From positions 1 to 13,172 of the forward strand of contig CAMCYV010000024.1 in NCBI GenBank assembly GCA_945885645.1: a stretch of DNA of 13,172 nt, written 5' to 3'. The position numbers were made by a program, and so were the translations under genes. The notes under the pieces were generated by a model. The model was not told the DNA's origin. It was given only the letters and a program-made list of their open reading frames with translations, and searched no databases. The first letter of the stretch is position 1; each line of letters starts with the position of its first letter. Source of the stretch: Bifidobacterium breve. GTDB taxonomy: Bacteria > Actinomycetota > Actinomycetes > S36-B12. This document shows positions 5,489 through 12,936 of this stretch, in pieces.

Positions 5489-7000
5489 TTAGTAACTGCT
5501 GGTCCAGACCACATTTCTCGCTTCTGGTTGCCCCTCACGCAATTCATTCAGTGGAGTCAGGGACCTACGTTGATAATCATTTGCCGCAAGAAGACGAGAA
5601 ATGCCAGCCATGTGCCTGATGTCTAATGGCAGTTGCGGGTCGTACATCAGGGGAGAATCGTGGTCAGTAACCGTGCTAATGATTTCAATGTGCTCGCCAG
5701 TATCAACAAACTCAAGGATCCGACCTTGCTGCGGCCAGTCGATTAATGATGAAGTTGTGATTTCCCAAAAATTATTGTCATTACGCCGATGCTCGATTGC
5801 TGCGTTGAAGTGAACATGCCCAGCAATCCATAGGATCACTTTGGGGTAGTCCAAGAGAAGGTCAACCACCGACTGCCCCAAAATTCGAACACTGCCATCA
5901 GTTGAATAATCATTTGTCATTGTTGGTGATGGATGATGGGATGAAATCACAATGAAACGATCTAGATTTGCGTCGAGTTCACTTTTAAGCCAATCGAATT
6001 GTTTGCCGTCGAGTGAACCCTGCCAACCACCAAATGGATTAACCGTGTCAAGACAAACCAACCGCAGCTGACTGACATCTTCTGCCCAATAGTTTTTTTC
6101 ACGATCCGCGGCTCTCGCAAATGACCCTGGGGTGACCAAGTTACGTTGTGAATCTGGAGTGATTCTTCGTAAAGGTGCGTTGAGCTCGGAGATATATTCG
6201 GCGGGTCCATGGGCGGCCACCGCTCGCGCGATGGTAGCCGGATCAACGGGTTCACTGAGTCGCGTTATCGCTTGATCACCGATCGCAAATGCTCGCATAT
6301 CTTCAGTTGGTACGACAGTTCCCTGCAGAAGTGCATCATGGTTTCCATGAACACTAAGTACAGGGTAGGAAAGTCCAGGTGAGTGAACTGGCTCCCGGGC
6401 CGAATCAATGAGGCCTGGTATTACGGGGAAGCCGAACATTCGAGTCGGTCGGTCTGCGTCATGCCCCGGTGGAGGTCCATCTGGATGCCAGTAGCGCTCA
6501 TCCCAGAAATCTGAGTTCGATACACCAACCCAACTGCTGTCGCTACCGCCACTGCCCGGGGTGATAGTCCCGCCGCGAATCAAAGTTTGATACCAATCCA
6601 ATTCGTTTACCTGGGCATTGTCCGTGACATCACCCGTGATCAATACAGCATCTACTGGTGCCCCAGTCATTGGGCCAACAGAGGTGTGATTCACCGTGTC
6701 CACCATTGATGCAGCGACCTGTACCGTGAGGAATTCATTTGGTCGATAGGTGCCAATCTCTTCGAACTCCTCCTTCATCGGCGAATCAGAGTCTGCGTAC
6801 CGATCGAGAAACTCAATCCGAGCTGGCGATTCGGCGTCACACAGGTGAAGGTCCGTCAAATGCCACAGGCACCCGATCACTTCGCCTTCAGAGACGTTGC
6901 CAATATGCGATTCACCGTCGACGAATTCCAGATCGCGCCAACCCAGTAAGTCGCTATTCCCACGTTTGATTCGGCGTGTGTTAGTGAGCGGAGGGTTCAT
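5489..7000 (-). CDS. Metallophosphoesterase, PPA1498 (TIGR03767) type, without export signal
   Basis: A 503-residue two-metal phosphoesterase. The metal-binding motifs are present with long inserts between them: TDLHLCD (Asp50, His52), ITGDVTDN (Asp124), HGNHD (219-222), SSHHPS (His355/His356) and AGHVHFN (His395, His397). TSSLIDWPQQGR (416-427) recalls the tail motif of the TIGR03767 family. Many relatives carry a Tat signal; this N-terminus, MNPPLTNTRRIKRGNSD, has arginines but no hydrophobic segment, so the enzyme is probably cytoplasmic. I chose the ATG at 7000 because AAAGGA (7006-7011) lies 5 nt before it; an upstream in-frame start at 7057 would overlap the ATPase gene. It begins 13 bp after the ATPase stop and is the last gene of the transporter operon. 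The likely job is dephosphorylating the imported compound, which is unidentified. Confidence 0.82.
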   Translation of the reverse strand: MNPPLTNTRRIKRGNSDLLGWRDLEFVDGESHIGNVSEGEVIGCLWHLTDLHLCDAESPARIEFLDRYADSDSPMKEEFEEIGTYRPNEFLTVQVAASMVDTVNHTSVGPMTGAPVDAVLITGDVTDNAQVNELDWYQTLIRGGTITPGSGGSDSSWVGVSNSDFWDERYWHPDGPPPGHDADRPTRMFGFPVIPGLIDSAREPVHSPGLSYPVLSVHGNHDALLQGTVVPTEDMRAFAIGDQAITRLSEPVDPATIARAVAAHGPAEYISELNAPLRRITPDSQRNLVTPGSFARAADREKNYWAEDVSQLRLVCLDTVNPFGGWQGSLDGKQFDWLKSELDANLDRFIVISSHHPSPTMTNDYSTDGSVRILGQSVVDLLLDYPKVILWIAGHVHFNAAIEHRRNDNNFWEITTSSLIDWPQQGRILEFVDTGEHIEIISTVTDHDSPLMYDPQLPLDIRHMAGISRLLAANDYQRRSLTPLNELREGQPEARNVVWTSSY

Positions 7001-7013
7001 ACGGTTCCTTTCA

Positions 7014-8054
7014 TTAGAAGATGATGGTGTTCTCAAGATCAGACCGGACCCCGACAAAGACAGGTTGACCGGGAATAAAGGGTGTTGCGTTAATGCTCAA
7101 AAGGTCGGCGTAAACAGTTGTGACTCCATTGAGCGTCAACTTCACTCGGGTGATTGGACCGAGGAATGAACTATCTTCAATTATTGCGTTGGCAGATTCT
7201 TGGTGGGTTGCTGAAACCGTGATGTCCTCAGGGCGAATCCCACCATCGGCATGCTCCAATTCTGTTCCTGCGCGACTTCCGGTAAGGATCGCGTCAAGAA
7301 CGTTCCACAGGCCATCGGTGCGCGAAGTGGCTGGGATTCGATTAATTGTTCCAATGAACTTTGCCACGAATGAATTCTGCGGGTTTTGGTAAAGTTCTCT
7401 CGGTGTCGCTATTTGTTCCAGTTGGCCGTTACTCATCACTCCAACCCTGTCGGCGATTGCGAGTGCTTCTTGCTGATCGTGGGTAACGAAAACAGTTGTG
7501 ACACCCACTTCGCGTTGAAGGTGGCGAATCTCCTCTCGCAGAGACTCGCGAACTTTTGCATCGAGGGCAGAAAGGGGTTCATCAAGAAGGAGAACTCGCG
7601 GGGATGTGGCAATTGCCCGAGCCAATGCAACCCGTTGTTTCTGCCCTCCCGACATCTGATGGGGGAACTTGTCTGCTTGATCACCAAGATCAGTGATATG
7701 AAGCATCCTGTCAATCGTTGTTCGACGCTGCGTCGCGGAAACCTTTCGTGATTTCAAACCAAATTCAATATTCTGGCGTGCTGTCATATTAGGAAACAGG
7801 CTGTAGTCCTGAAAGACCATGCCAAAATTTCGTTTCTCGACGGGCACAGAACCAATGCTTTCGGAGTCAACTTCTATGGTTCCGGCGTCTGCCCTCTCAA
7901 AACCAGCAAGGATGCGGAGTGCAGTTGTTTTTCCGCAGCCACTTGGGCCCAACAAACACACCAGCTCACCGGAGTTCACCGTCAGGGAAAAGTCCGTGAG
8001 AGCTCGGGACTCACCGAAATATTTCCTGATATTGCGCATTTCTACCAAAGTCAT
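7014..8054 (-). CDS. ABC transporter ATPase, spermidine/iron/phosphonate-type importer
   Basis: A 346-residue cytoplasmic ATPase powering the importer. Walker A GPSGCGKTT (36-44), Q-loop Gln82, signature MSGGQKQR (134-141; Met in place of the more common Leu), Walker B LLLDEP (155-160) and switch His192 are intact. The C-terminal region from about 230 on, with GGIRPEDI, is a TOBE-like regulatory domain as in PotA/FbpC-type ATPases. The start has a strong Shine-Dalgarno (AGGAGGA, 8059-8065). It follows the second permease by 21 bp and precedes the phosphoesterase by 13 bp. The family alone does not settle the substrate: polyamines, ferric iron, sugar phosphates and 2-aminoethylphosphonate all use such ATPases. 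Confidence 0.93.
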   Translation of the reverse strand: MTLVEMRNIRKYFGESRALTDFSLTVNSGELVCLLGPSGCGKTTALRILAGFERADAGTIEVDSESIGSVPVEKRNFGMVFQDYSLFPNMTARQNIEFGLKSRKVSATQRRTTIDRMLHITDLGDQADKFPHQMSGGQKQRVALARAIATSPRVLLLDEPLSALDAKVRESLREEIRHLQREVGVTTVFVTHDQQEALAIADRVGVMSNGQLEQIATPRELYQNPQNSFVAKFIGTINRIPATSRTDGLWNVLDAILTGSRAGTELEHADGGIRPEDITVSATHQESANAIIEDSSFLGPITRVKLTLNGVTTVYADLLSINATPFIPGQPVFVGVRSDLENTIIF

Positions 8055-8075
8055 TTATTCCTCCTGGTGTGACTT

Positions 8076-8879
8076 CTAGAGTCCCGTGGTCTGGACATTA
8101 AGACCACGACGTCGCAAAGTTCTAACAACGATGCCTATTGCGAGCGCAGTGAATATCAGAATGATCAGTGCAAGCGCTAAACCTGCCCGGGCTTGGCTTT
8201 GTTGAAAGTTGACCATAAAAGTGGGAAGAGTTTCTTTCAGTAGCAATGAAGCGAATGCAAATTCACCGAGCACTAAAGCCGTAGTGAGCGCAGCGGCAGC
8301 GACAATGGATGCTTTCATGTTTGGGAGGATCACCCTCAAGATAATGGTGGGGAAAGATGCCCCGGTGCTCCTCGCAGCTTCATAAAGTGTTCGTGCACTT
8401 ATTGCCTGAAGACCAGCGTCAAGAGCCCTGTACGTGAACGGCATCGCCCACAATGCATAGAAAGGAACCAGAGAGAACACACTCGCGAGAAACCATGGCG
8501 CCCCCGTGCGAAAGGTGACTGACACTCCAACCACCAGTGCGATCGGTGGTACTACCCAAGGGAGAAGTGTCAGGGCGGTTAACCACGGCCGCATTCTGGG
8601 CGCCTTTATTTCCGTGACAATTGCAAGCGGCAGTAGCAATACTAGAGTCAAAATTATTGTGAAAACGGCGAGGAGCGCCGAAGTCCTCGCGGCAGTCCAC
8701 ATTGCTGGCTCTGTGGATGCTGCAATGATCGGATCAATCGACCAACCCTTTAACCACGTCTCGCCCGTCAGTAGCGCAACGGGAACAGACTGAAAAGCGA
8801 AACGAGCCATTGCCAAAAGAGGAACCACGAAAAACAATGCGAGGACGATAAGAAATCCCCATTTGAAAACTTTAGTCAT
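8076..8879 (-). CDS. ABC transporter permease, PotC-like
   Basis: A 267-residue inner-membrane permease with about six hydrophobic segments (near 8-26, 66-88, 100-122, 127-148, 190-215, 234-252). The EAA loop that docks on the ATPase is at 167-186 (EAARSTGASFPTIILRVILP). The chosen ATG at 8879 overlaps the stop of the preceding permease as ATGA, pointing to translational coupling; a TTG at 8891 in the same frame has no Shine-Dalgarno. It forms a heterodimeric channel with the other permease. Confidence 0.9.
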   Translation of the reverse strand: MTKVFKWGFLIVLALFFVVPLLAMARFAFQSVPVALLTGETWLKGWSIDPIIAASTEPAMWTAARTSALLAVFTIILTLVLLLPLAIVTEIKAPRMRPWLTALTLLPWVVPPIALVVGVSVTFRTGAPWFLASVFSLVPFYALWAMPFTYRALDAGLQAISARTLYEAARSTGASFPTIILRVILPNMKASIVAAAALTTALVLGEFAFASLLLKETLPTFMVNFQQSQARAGLALALIILIFTALAIGIVVRTLRRRGLNVQTTGL

Positions 8880-9754
8880 GATCGTGTCCAACGCAGAGTG
8901 CGACGCTGTAGGTACGTCAAAAGAAACAAACTGGCCAAAAGTAGCGCAATTACCCAGGTAACTATCGCATAACCTAAATCCTCTTCACCTGAGATCACAT
9001 TTCCTTGAAGTAAAAACCGGATTTGTAGCGGGACAAGTGCTCCGCCCGGATCAAGGACATACGCGGTCGCGTAGGCGGCAAAGGAATTCACGAAAAGTAG
9101 CAACATTCCGCCCAGCGCGGCCGGGGCAAGGATGGGGATACCCACTCGCAACCAGTAACGGGTCGGTGAGGCTCCCATCAAAGCAGCGGCCTCTCGCCAC
9201 GTCTTTCGAAGTCCATTCAATGCAGGGAGTGACACCAAGAACATGAGGGGGATTTGAAAGTAAAGATAAACGACAACTAAACCCCAAAAACCAGTCGGTG
9301 AGATGCCAAAATCATTGATATCGATTCCTAGTTGCCCGAAAAGTTTGGTGAGAAGACCTTGCGTACCGATAGCTGCAATGAATGCGAAAGCGAGTGGAAC
9401 ACCACCAAGTTGTGAAGCTACCGCAGACCAAGAGTCAAGGGTCGAGTGAAGCCAACGTGGTCGATCGAGACTGCGCATGATCGCAGCCAAAGTCAACCCA
9501 AGGACCCCACCAATAAGCGCCGTAGTAGCCGCCAGTGCGGTGGAATTCAGGAAACCCTGACGGTAGGAACCTGAAAGAGCATTGCCCAATCCGATTAATG
9601 AAAAACCAGATTCACCCGGGCTTAATGCGGAGCCAACTATTGCGACAGTCGGATAGATGAGAAAAAGTCCCATAAAAAGGACAAACGGAATCGCCACATA
9701 AAGGCCAATTCGTGTGTCCGAATTCGTCTGGGAAAACAATTGCCGTGACCTCAT
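8876..9754 (-). CDS. ABC transporter permease, PotB-like
   Basis: A 292-residue inner-membrane permease with about six hydrophobic segments (near 16-40, 71-93, 113-135, 155-176, 207-232, 262-281). The EAA loop is at 188-207 (EAAALMGASPTRYWLRVGIP). I chose the ATG at 9754 because an in-frame TTG at 9796 lies inside the hairpin at 9766-9797 and would make an odd cysteine-rich leader. No good Shine-Dalgarno precedes 9754; a TTG five codons later, with GAGG 9 nt upstream, is an alternative. The stop overlaps the next permease start (ATGA). Confidence 0.87.
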   Translation of the reverse strand: MRSRQLFSQTNSDTRIGLYVAIPFVLFMGLFLIYPTVAIVGSALSPGESGFSLIGLGNALSGSYRQGFLNSTALAATTALIGGVLGLTLAAIMRSLDRPRWLHSTLDSWSAVASQLGGVPLAFAFIAAIGTQGLLTKLFGQLGIDINDFGISPTGFWGLVVVYLYFQIPLMFLVSLPALNGLRKTWREAAALMGASPTRYWLRVGIPILAPAALGGMLLLFVNSFAAYATAYVLDPGGALVPLQIRFLLQGNVISGEEDLGYAIVTWVIALLLASLFLLTYLQRRTLRWTRS

Positions 9755-9757
9755 TCC

Positions 9758-9797
9758 GCAAAAGAATTGGGGACAGCACTTGCGTGCTGCCCCCAAT
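9758..9797 (-). terminator. Intra-operon hairpin with U-rich tail between binding protein and permeases
   Basis: In the transcript a 14-bp stem (9797-9784 with 9779-9766, one G-U pair, otherwise perfect) is closed by the tetraloop GCAA (9783-9780), a GNRA loop, and followed by TCTTTT (9765-9760). It begins 11 nt after the binding-protein stop and ends before the permease start. This fits a leaky terminator or a 3'-end-protecting hairpin that keeps binding-protein mRNA in excess over the membrane parts, a known arrangement in ABC operons. Confidence 0.8.
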
Positions 9798-9808
9798 CAT
9801 TAGTTTTG

Positions 9809-10984
9809 TTATACGTCAGCAACCATCGGTCCCCAGTTCTCAGTGAGCTGGGTCTTCATGACTTCGGTCTGCTCGGCTGTGGGGAATGTAATCTTGGCGA
9901 TGTCTTCAGCTGATGGCAGTTTGGCGAGTTGCTCATCTGAAACCACGCCTGCTTCAATCATTGTGGCGAGACGAGCGGGAATAGCTCCACCTTCAAGGTA
10001 GCCAAGTGCACCCTCGTTACCCGTGATGTGTTCCATCCACAGTTGTGCTGCGCAAGGATTTGGGCTGGAAGCTACTGGCATTTGAGCGTAGTAGGCGCCG
10101 TAAAGTCCATCGGCTGGAGTAACAATTTCCATCTCAAACCCAACTTCAGCGAGTTGTGCTTGCAGACCTGGGAAGTTGTAAGTCCAGTCCAGTGCGATTG
10201 GTACATCACCGGAAAGGAGTGCAGCTTCGGTTACGTCAATAACCTGCAGGTTGCCGCTGGACTTTAGGTCAGCAAAGTACTGGATACCGGGCATGATGTC
10301 GTCATAAGAGCCACCGTTTGCAAGGGAAGCAGCAACGACCGCCGCAAATGCAGCGCCGGCCTCGCGTGGGTCACCATTGATAGTAACCATTCCCTTGTAT
10401 TCTGGTTTCTTAAGATCTGCCCAGGTACGGGGGGCATTTTTTACCAACGTTTTGTTGGAAGCAATGGCCATGATCCCGTAGTAGGAACCGATCCATTCTC
10501 CGTTTGCACCCTTGAGATTGTCGGGGATTTCATCCCAGTTTGTCGTCTTGTATGCAGTGATCAGACCTTCATCTTGTGCTTGCTGCACAAATGATGGGCC
10601 AATGTCCAGAGCATCTGGCATATCTGGCTGACCGGCAAGAGTTTTGACGGCGGTCAATTCATCAGCTGACGATGCATTGGGGTTAGCCACAGGTGCCTCA
10701 ATACCGTAGGTCGCCTTGAATGAATCAAGAATTCCCTTGTAGTTGGCCCATGTGTCGGGAAGTGCAATTAGGTTAACTTTGCCCTCAGCTGCAGCGCTGG
10801 CTGCAATTTCCTCGACCGTGGTTCCACAAACAGGTGCACCTGTTGCTGCGGCACTTGGGCTTTCCGAAGCTGCTGTTGTGCTGCTGGCTGAAGCTGCGTC
10901 TGTGGTCGATTCTTCAGACGAACATGCTGAAAGAATTAGTGCTGCAGAGACCAGAAGCGGAGCTATCAATTTCATTTGTCGCAT
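9809..10984 (-). CDS. Lipoprotein solute-binding protein of the ABC importer
   Basis: A 391-residue extracellular solute-binding lipoprotein. The lipobox LILSAC places the lipidated cysteine at residue 21, followed by a Ser/Thr/Ala-rich linker (22-50). The body has the features of iron/spermidine/phosphonate-type binding proteins: VNLIALPDTWANYKGILDSF (70-89), APRTWADLKKPEYKGMV (184-200) and VPIALDWTYN (261-270). I chose the ATG at 10984 because GAGAGG (10991-10996) stands 6 nt before it; an upstream in-frame ATG at 11020 adds only a polar stretch before the signal peptide. It is the first gene of the five-gene operon and delivers the ligand to the two permeases. The ligand is unknown; a phosphorylated compound is suggested by the phosphoesterase gene. 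Confidence 0.9.
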   Translation of the reverse strand: MRQMKLIAPLLVSAALILSACSSEESTTDAASASSTTAASESPSAAATGAPVCGTTVEEIAASAAAEGKVNLIALPDTWANYKGILDSFKATYGIEAPVANPNASSADELTAVKTLAGQPDMPDALDIGPSFVQQAQDEGLITAYKTTNWDEIPDNLKGANGEWIGSYYGIMAIASNKTLVKNAPRTWADLKKPEYKGMVTINGDPREAGAAFAAVVAASLANGGSYDDIMPGIQYFADLKSSGNLQVIDVTEAALLSGDVPIALDWTYNFPGLQAQLAEVGFEMEIVTPADGLYGAYYAQMPVASSPNPCAAQLWMEHITGNEGALGYLEGGAIPARLATMIEAGVVSDEQLAKLPSAEDIAKITFPTAEQTEVMKTQLTENWGPMVADV

Positions 10985-10988
10985 TGCA

Positions 10989-11028
10989 TTCCTCTCAATT
11001 GTGATGTGATGTTTTGTCACGAGAGGAA
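10989..11028 (-). promoter_or_regulatory. Hairpin that could mask the binding-protein Shine-Dalgarno
   Basis: TTCCTCTC in the leader (11028 to 11021) is an exact complement of GAGAGGAA (10996 to 10989), which contains the Shine-Dalgarno of the binding-protein gene. GTGA/TCAC next to the first arm can extend the fold. If formed, the structure would hide the ribosome binding site and offers a way to control translation. The 24-nt loop and modest stem make this tentative. Confidence 0.45.
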
Positions 11029-11092
11029 ATCAACAGCATTGGAATGAACACGTGCAGGTCCACCGTAAAACGTTTTGAGTCGCGATAACGAA

Positions 11093-11134
11093 TTACTAAT
11101 TAACGTGTTATAACAATTAAGTAACAAGTTGCAA
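11093..11134 (-). promoter_or_regulatory. Putative promoter of the transporter operon with overlapping dyads
   Basis: On the minus strand TTGCAA (11134 to 11129), a 16-nt spacer and TATAAC (11112 to 11107) resemble a sigma-70-type promoter, giving a leader of roughly 115 nt. Over it lie a perfect 8-bp palindrome GTTATAAC (11107-11114) and, around that, an imperfect inverted repeat TTACTAATT (11093-11101) / AATTAAGTAA (11115-11124) with a one-base bulge. The nested dyads look like a repressor site. I see no PHO-box-type direct repeats. The rest of 11029-11237 is AT-rich non-coding sequence with nothing else recognisable. Confidence 0.45.
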
Positions 11135-11251
11135 TATCAAAAATTTCCCGTGTTTCTGCAAAGAATATTGCATTAACAGAACATGAATCGATACTTCTTG
11201 CGAACATGGATGGCATTTCGGGCTTTCGATAACAATGTGTTTCCGAAACAT

Positions 11252-11707
11252 CTAACTCAGCATTTCACGGAAGAGACAATCGGTGTCTTCTTCACCTTTC
11301 ATAGCGAGTGGCCATATATGAGAGCACTTGGGAAAGTACATTGAACCGTCGGTCTTGGAAAGTCGACCGGTCACTGTTGATTTTCCGGAAACGAGTGAAC
11401 CACCTGGCATCACGATAGTGATGCGGTAGCTACCCTGAAATTGCTTTCCAACGTCAACACCCACCTTGGTGGACTTGGTCTTGCGACCATCGCGATGCCG
11501 AAACTGCAATGTTCCTTCGTAAGCGTCATTGCCCGCACTGGCTTTTTTGAGGTTCATCTCGTAACCGATTCGATTTTCTGTGAGAGACAATGTTTTCCAC
11601 TGCCCACCAAGGTCCGGTGGAGTTGTCTGTATTGGCGCACCATGAGCTGCGCCTGCGGAATTCAGCAAAACGGCGGCGAGCACAGCCGTGAGTGAAATTC
11701 GGAACAT
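11252..11707 (-). CDS. Small secreted protein of unknown family
   Basis: A 151-residue protein I do not recognise. Residues 1-23 form a Sec signal peptide (MFRISLTAVLAAVLLNSAGA, cleavage near AHG). The mature part is probably all-beta, with alternating polar and hydrophobic stretches: GGQWKTLSL (35-43), EGTLQFRHRDG (64-74), GSYRITIVMPGG (92-103), STVTGRLSKTDGSMYF (110-125). Two cysteines, 128 and 144, could form one disulphide in the C-terminal part. The pattern suggests a small beta-barrel or sandwich but no function. The start at 11707 is set by a strong GGAGGT (11712-11717) 4 nt upstream; the in-frame extension to 11833 would overlap the upstream gene and bury the signal peptide. It follows the FUSC-like gene by 61 bp and may be cotranscribed with it. 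Confidence 0.7.
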   Translation of the reverse strand: MFRISLTAVLAAVLLNSAGAAHGAPIQTTPPDLGGQWKTLSLTENRIGYEMNLKKASAGNDAYEGTLQFRHRDGRKTKSTKVGVDVGKQFQGSYRITIVMPGGSLVSGKSTVTGRLSKTDGSMYFPKCSHIWPLAMKGEEDTDCLFREMLS

Positions 11708-11768
11708 TGTGACCTCCAAAGGAATATCTTGAGGGAGACATCGAAGGACATAATTGACGACGATAACC

Positions 11769-12890
11769 TTATGCGGAAACTGATTCCCCCGCAGTGACAT
11801 TTGCAACTTCGTCGTCAACATCACTTGCTTCACCCTTGCGAGCAGACAAGTGTGAATATCCGATCGCCAGAACAGTAGCGATAATCACCAAGATGCCACC
11901 AACAACGTTGTCGACAACACGCTGCTTGCCGAGCTCTCCTACTTGAGTAAGAGTTGTGGCATTGAGGCAGGCCGTTGCCGGCACCATGAAAACGTAGTAG
12001 ACCCATGCCCACCCGCTCAAACGTGAAAATACTGCGACCATGATGAAGATCAAACCAATAAGGTAAATAAGACCAAGCGAATCCACGTTGCTGACAAGCA
12101 CAATGACGAATATCGATCCCCCGATAGTGCCGAGCAGGCGCAAGATCGTGGGCTTGAGCGTGGAAGACGTGCCAATCGGTGCCATCACCAAGATCACGGC
12201 GATCAAGAAAGCTCCACCGATCATCTTCGGATTGTCGAGTACATAGAACGTCGATGCTGTGACGAGAGTTGTAATCATTACCGTGTACGTCATCGCTTCA
12301 CGTCTTGAATGCGAGGAGAGCGAAGGCGCTTTGCGTTTACGGATAAAGAACGCAAGGACAAGTGCCGGAAGAAGTCCGCCCACAAGGAAAATCAGCGCCA
12401 TCCATAACAGGTAGCCATTATCGAGGCGGTCAACCGTGCTGGCACCGTTCCATGCCGGCGGATCGATTAGCGGCCATGCAAGCATCACCGGTACTAGCAG
12501 TCCAGATTTTTGCAGACCGAACCGTGACAGACGACCAACTGTCAGACACAGGATGGCCATCAACGCGGCACCTGAAACCGGGGATAGACCCGCGACGATC
12601 GAGACCGGTGCGAGTAGCGCAAACACAATCGAGACGATCACGGCAAACCGTGTACCACCGGACAGGACCGCTGCGATCCCAACGATGGCCGGCATCGACG
12701 CCCAAGTGGCCGCTCCTTGAACTGACCCCGTGCCAACCCACGTGACCAGAACCATGACGATCGATGGCAGCAGAACCAGTACCACCACCGCAGCTACCAG
12801 GGTCAATCGGCGATTTATCGGCATCTTTTTTGACTTTTGCGCGGTTGATGAATCGGGGGCCTTGCTCATGTCGAGATCTGGGGTTGCCAT
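11769..12890 (-). CDS. FUSC-like multi-spanning inner-membrane protein
   Basis: A 373-residue integral membrane protein with about ten hydrophobic segments in two halves (near 29-50, 64-79, 82-102, 105-119, 129-143, then 161-183, 200-217, 224-239, 255-290, 294-310, 326-345). TLKPTILRLLGTIGGSIFVI (244-263) and KQRVVDNVVGGILVIIATVL (322-341) are the 'R.xGT.xG' and 'R.xD.xxGG' elements of FUSC-type transporters (fusaric acid resistance and aromatic acid efflux family). Usual FUSC proteins have cytoplasmic soluble domains; here there is only a short acidic tail (353-373), so it is a reduced version. Export of a small organic acid is a guess. The start at 12890 is chosen because TACGAT lies 6 nt upstream with no Shine-Dalgarno; Met codons at 12962, 12869 and 12821 and a TTG at 12989 are alternatives. 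Confidence 0.72.
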   Translation of the reverse strand: MATPDLDMSKAPDSSTAQKSKKMPINRRLTLVAAVVVLVLLPSIVMVLVTWVGTGSVQGAATWASMPAIVGIAAVLSGGTRFAVIVSIVFALLAPVSIVAGLSPVSGAALMAILCLTVGRLSRFGLQKSGLLVPVMLAWPLIDPPAWNGASTVDRLDNGYLLWMALIFLVGGLLPALVLAFFIRKRKAPSLSSHSRREAMTYTVMITTLVTASTFYVLDNPKMIGGAFLIAVILVMAPIGTSSTLKPTILRLLGTIGGSIFVIVLVSNVDSLGLIYLIGLIFIMVAVFSRLSGWAWVYYVFMVPATACLNATTLTQVGELGKQRVVDNVVGGILVIIATVLAIGYSHLSARKGEASDVDDEVANVTAGESVSA

Positions 12891-12936
12891 GTGCAGATCG
12901 TATGGGGCGCCTAAGTGAATGAGGTGATCCGAAATG

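Noticed and set aside
7001..7057. Upstream start of the phosphoesterase at 7057
   Set aside because: It would overlap the ATPase gene by 44 bp and lacks the Shine-Dalgarno seen before 7000.
11029..11060. A GTTCA-containing stretch upstream of the importer as a PHO box
   Set aside because: Only one half-like element is present, with no direct repeat at 11-bp spacing.
11238..11250. Palindrome TGTTTC-C-GAAACA just after the small secreted-protein gene, as an intrinsic terminator
   Set aside because: The 1-nt centre cannot form an RNA hairpin loop without opening the stem and no U-run follows; it could be a protein site, but nothing else supports that.
11708..11833. N-terminal extension of the small secreted protein
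   Set aside because: It overlaps the FUSC-like gene and would bury a good signal peptide; the GGAGGT before 11707 marks the real start.
12362..12745. Several open frames of 90-130 codons on both strands inside the FUSC-like gene
   Set aside because: They lie in other frames of a gene with coherent membrane segments and family motifs, and have no ribosome binding sites or recognisable domains.
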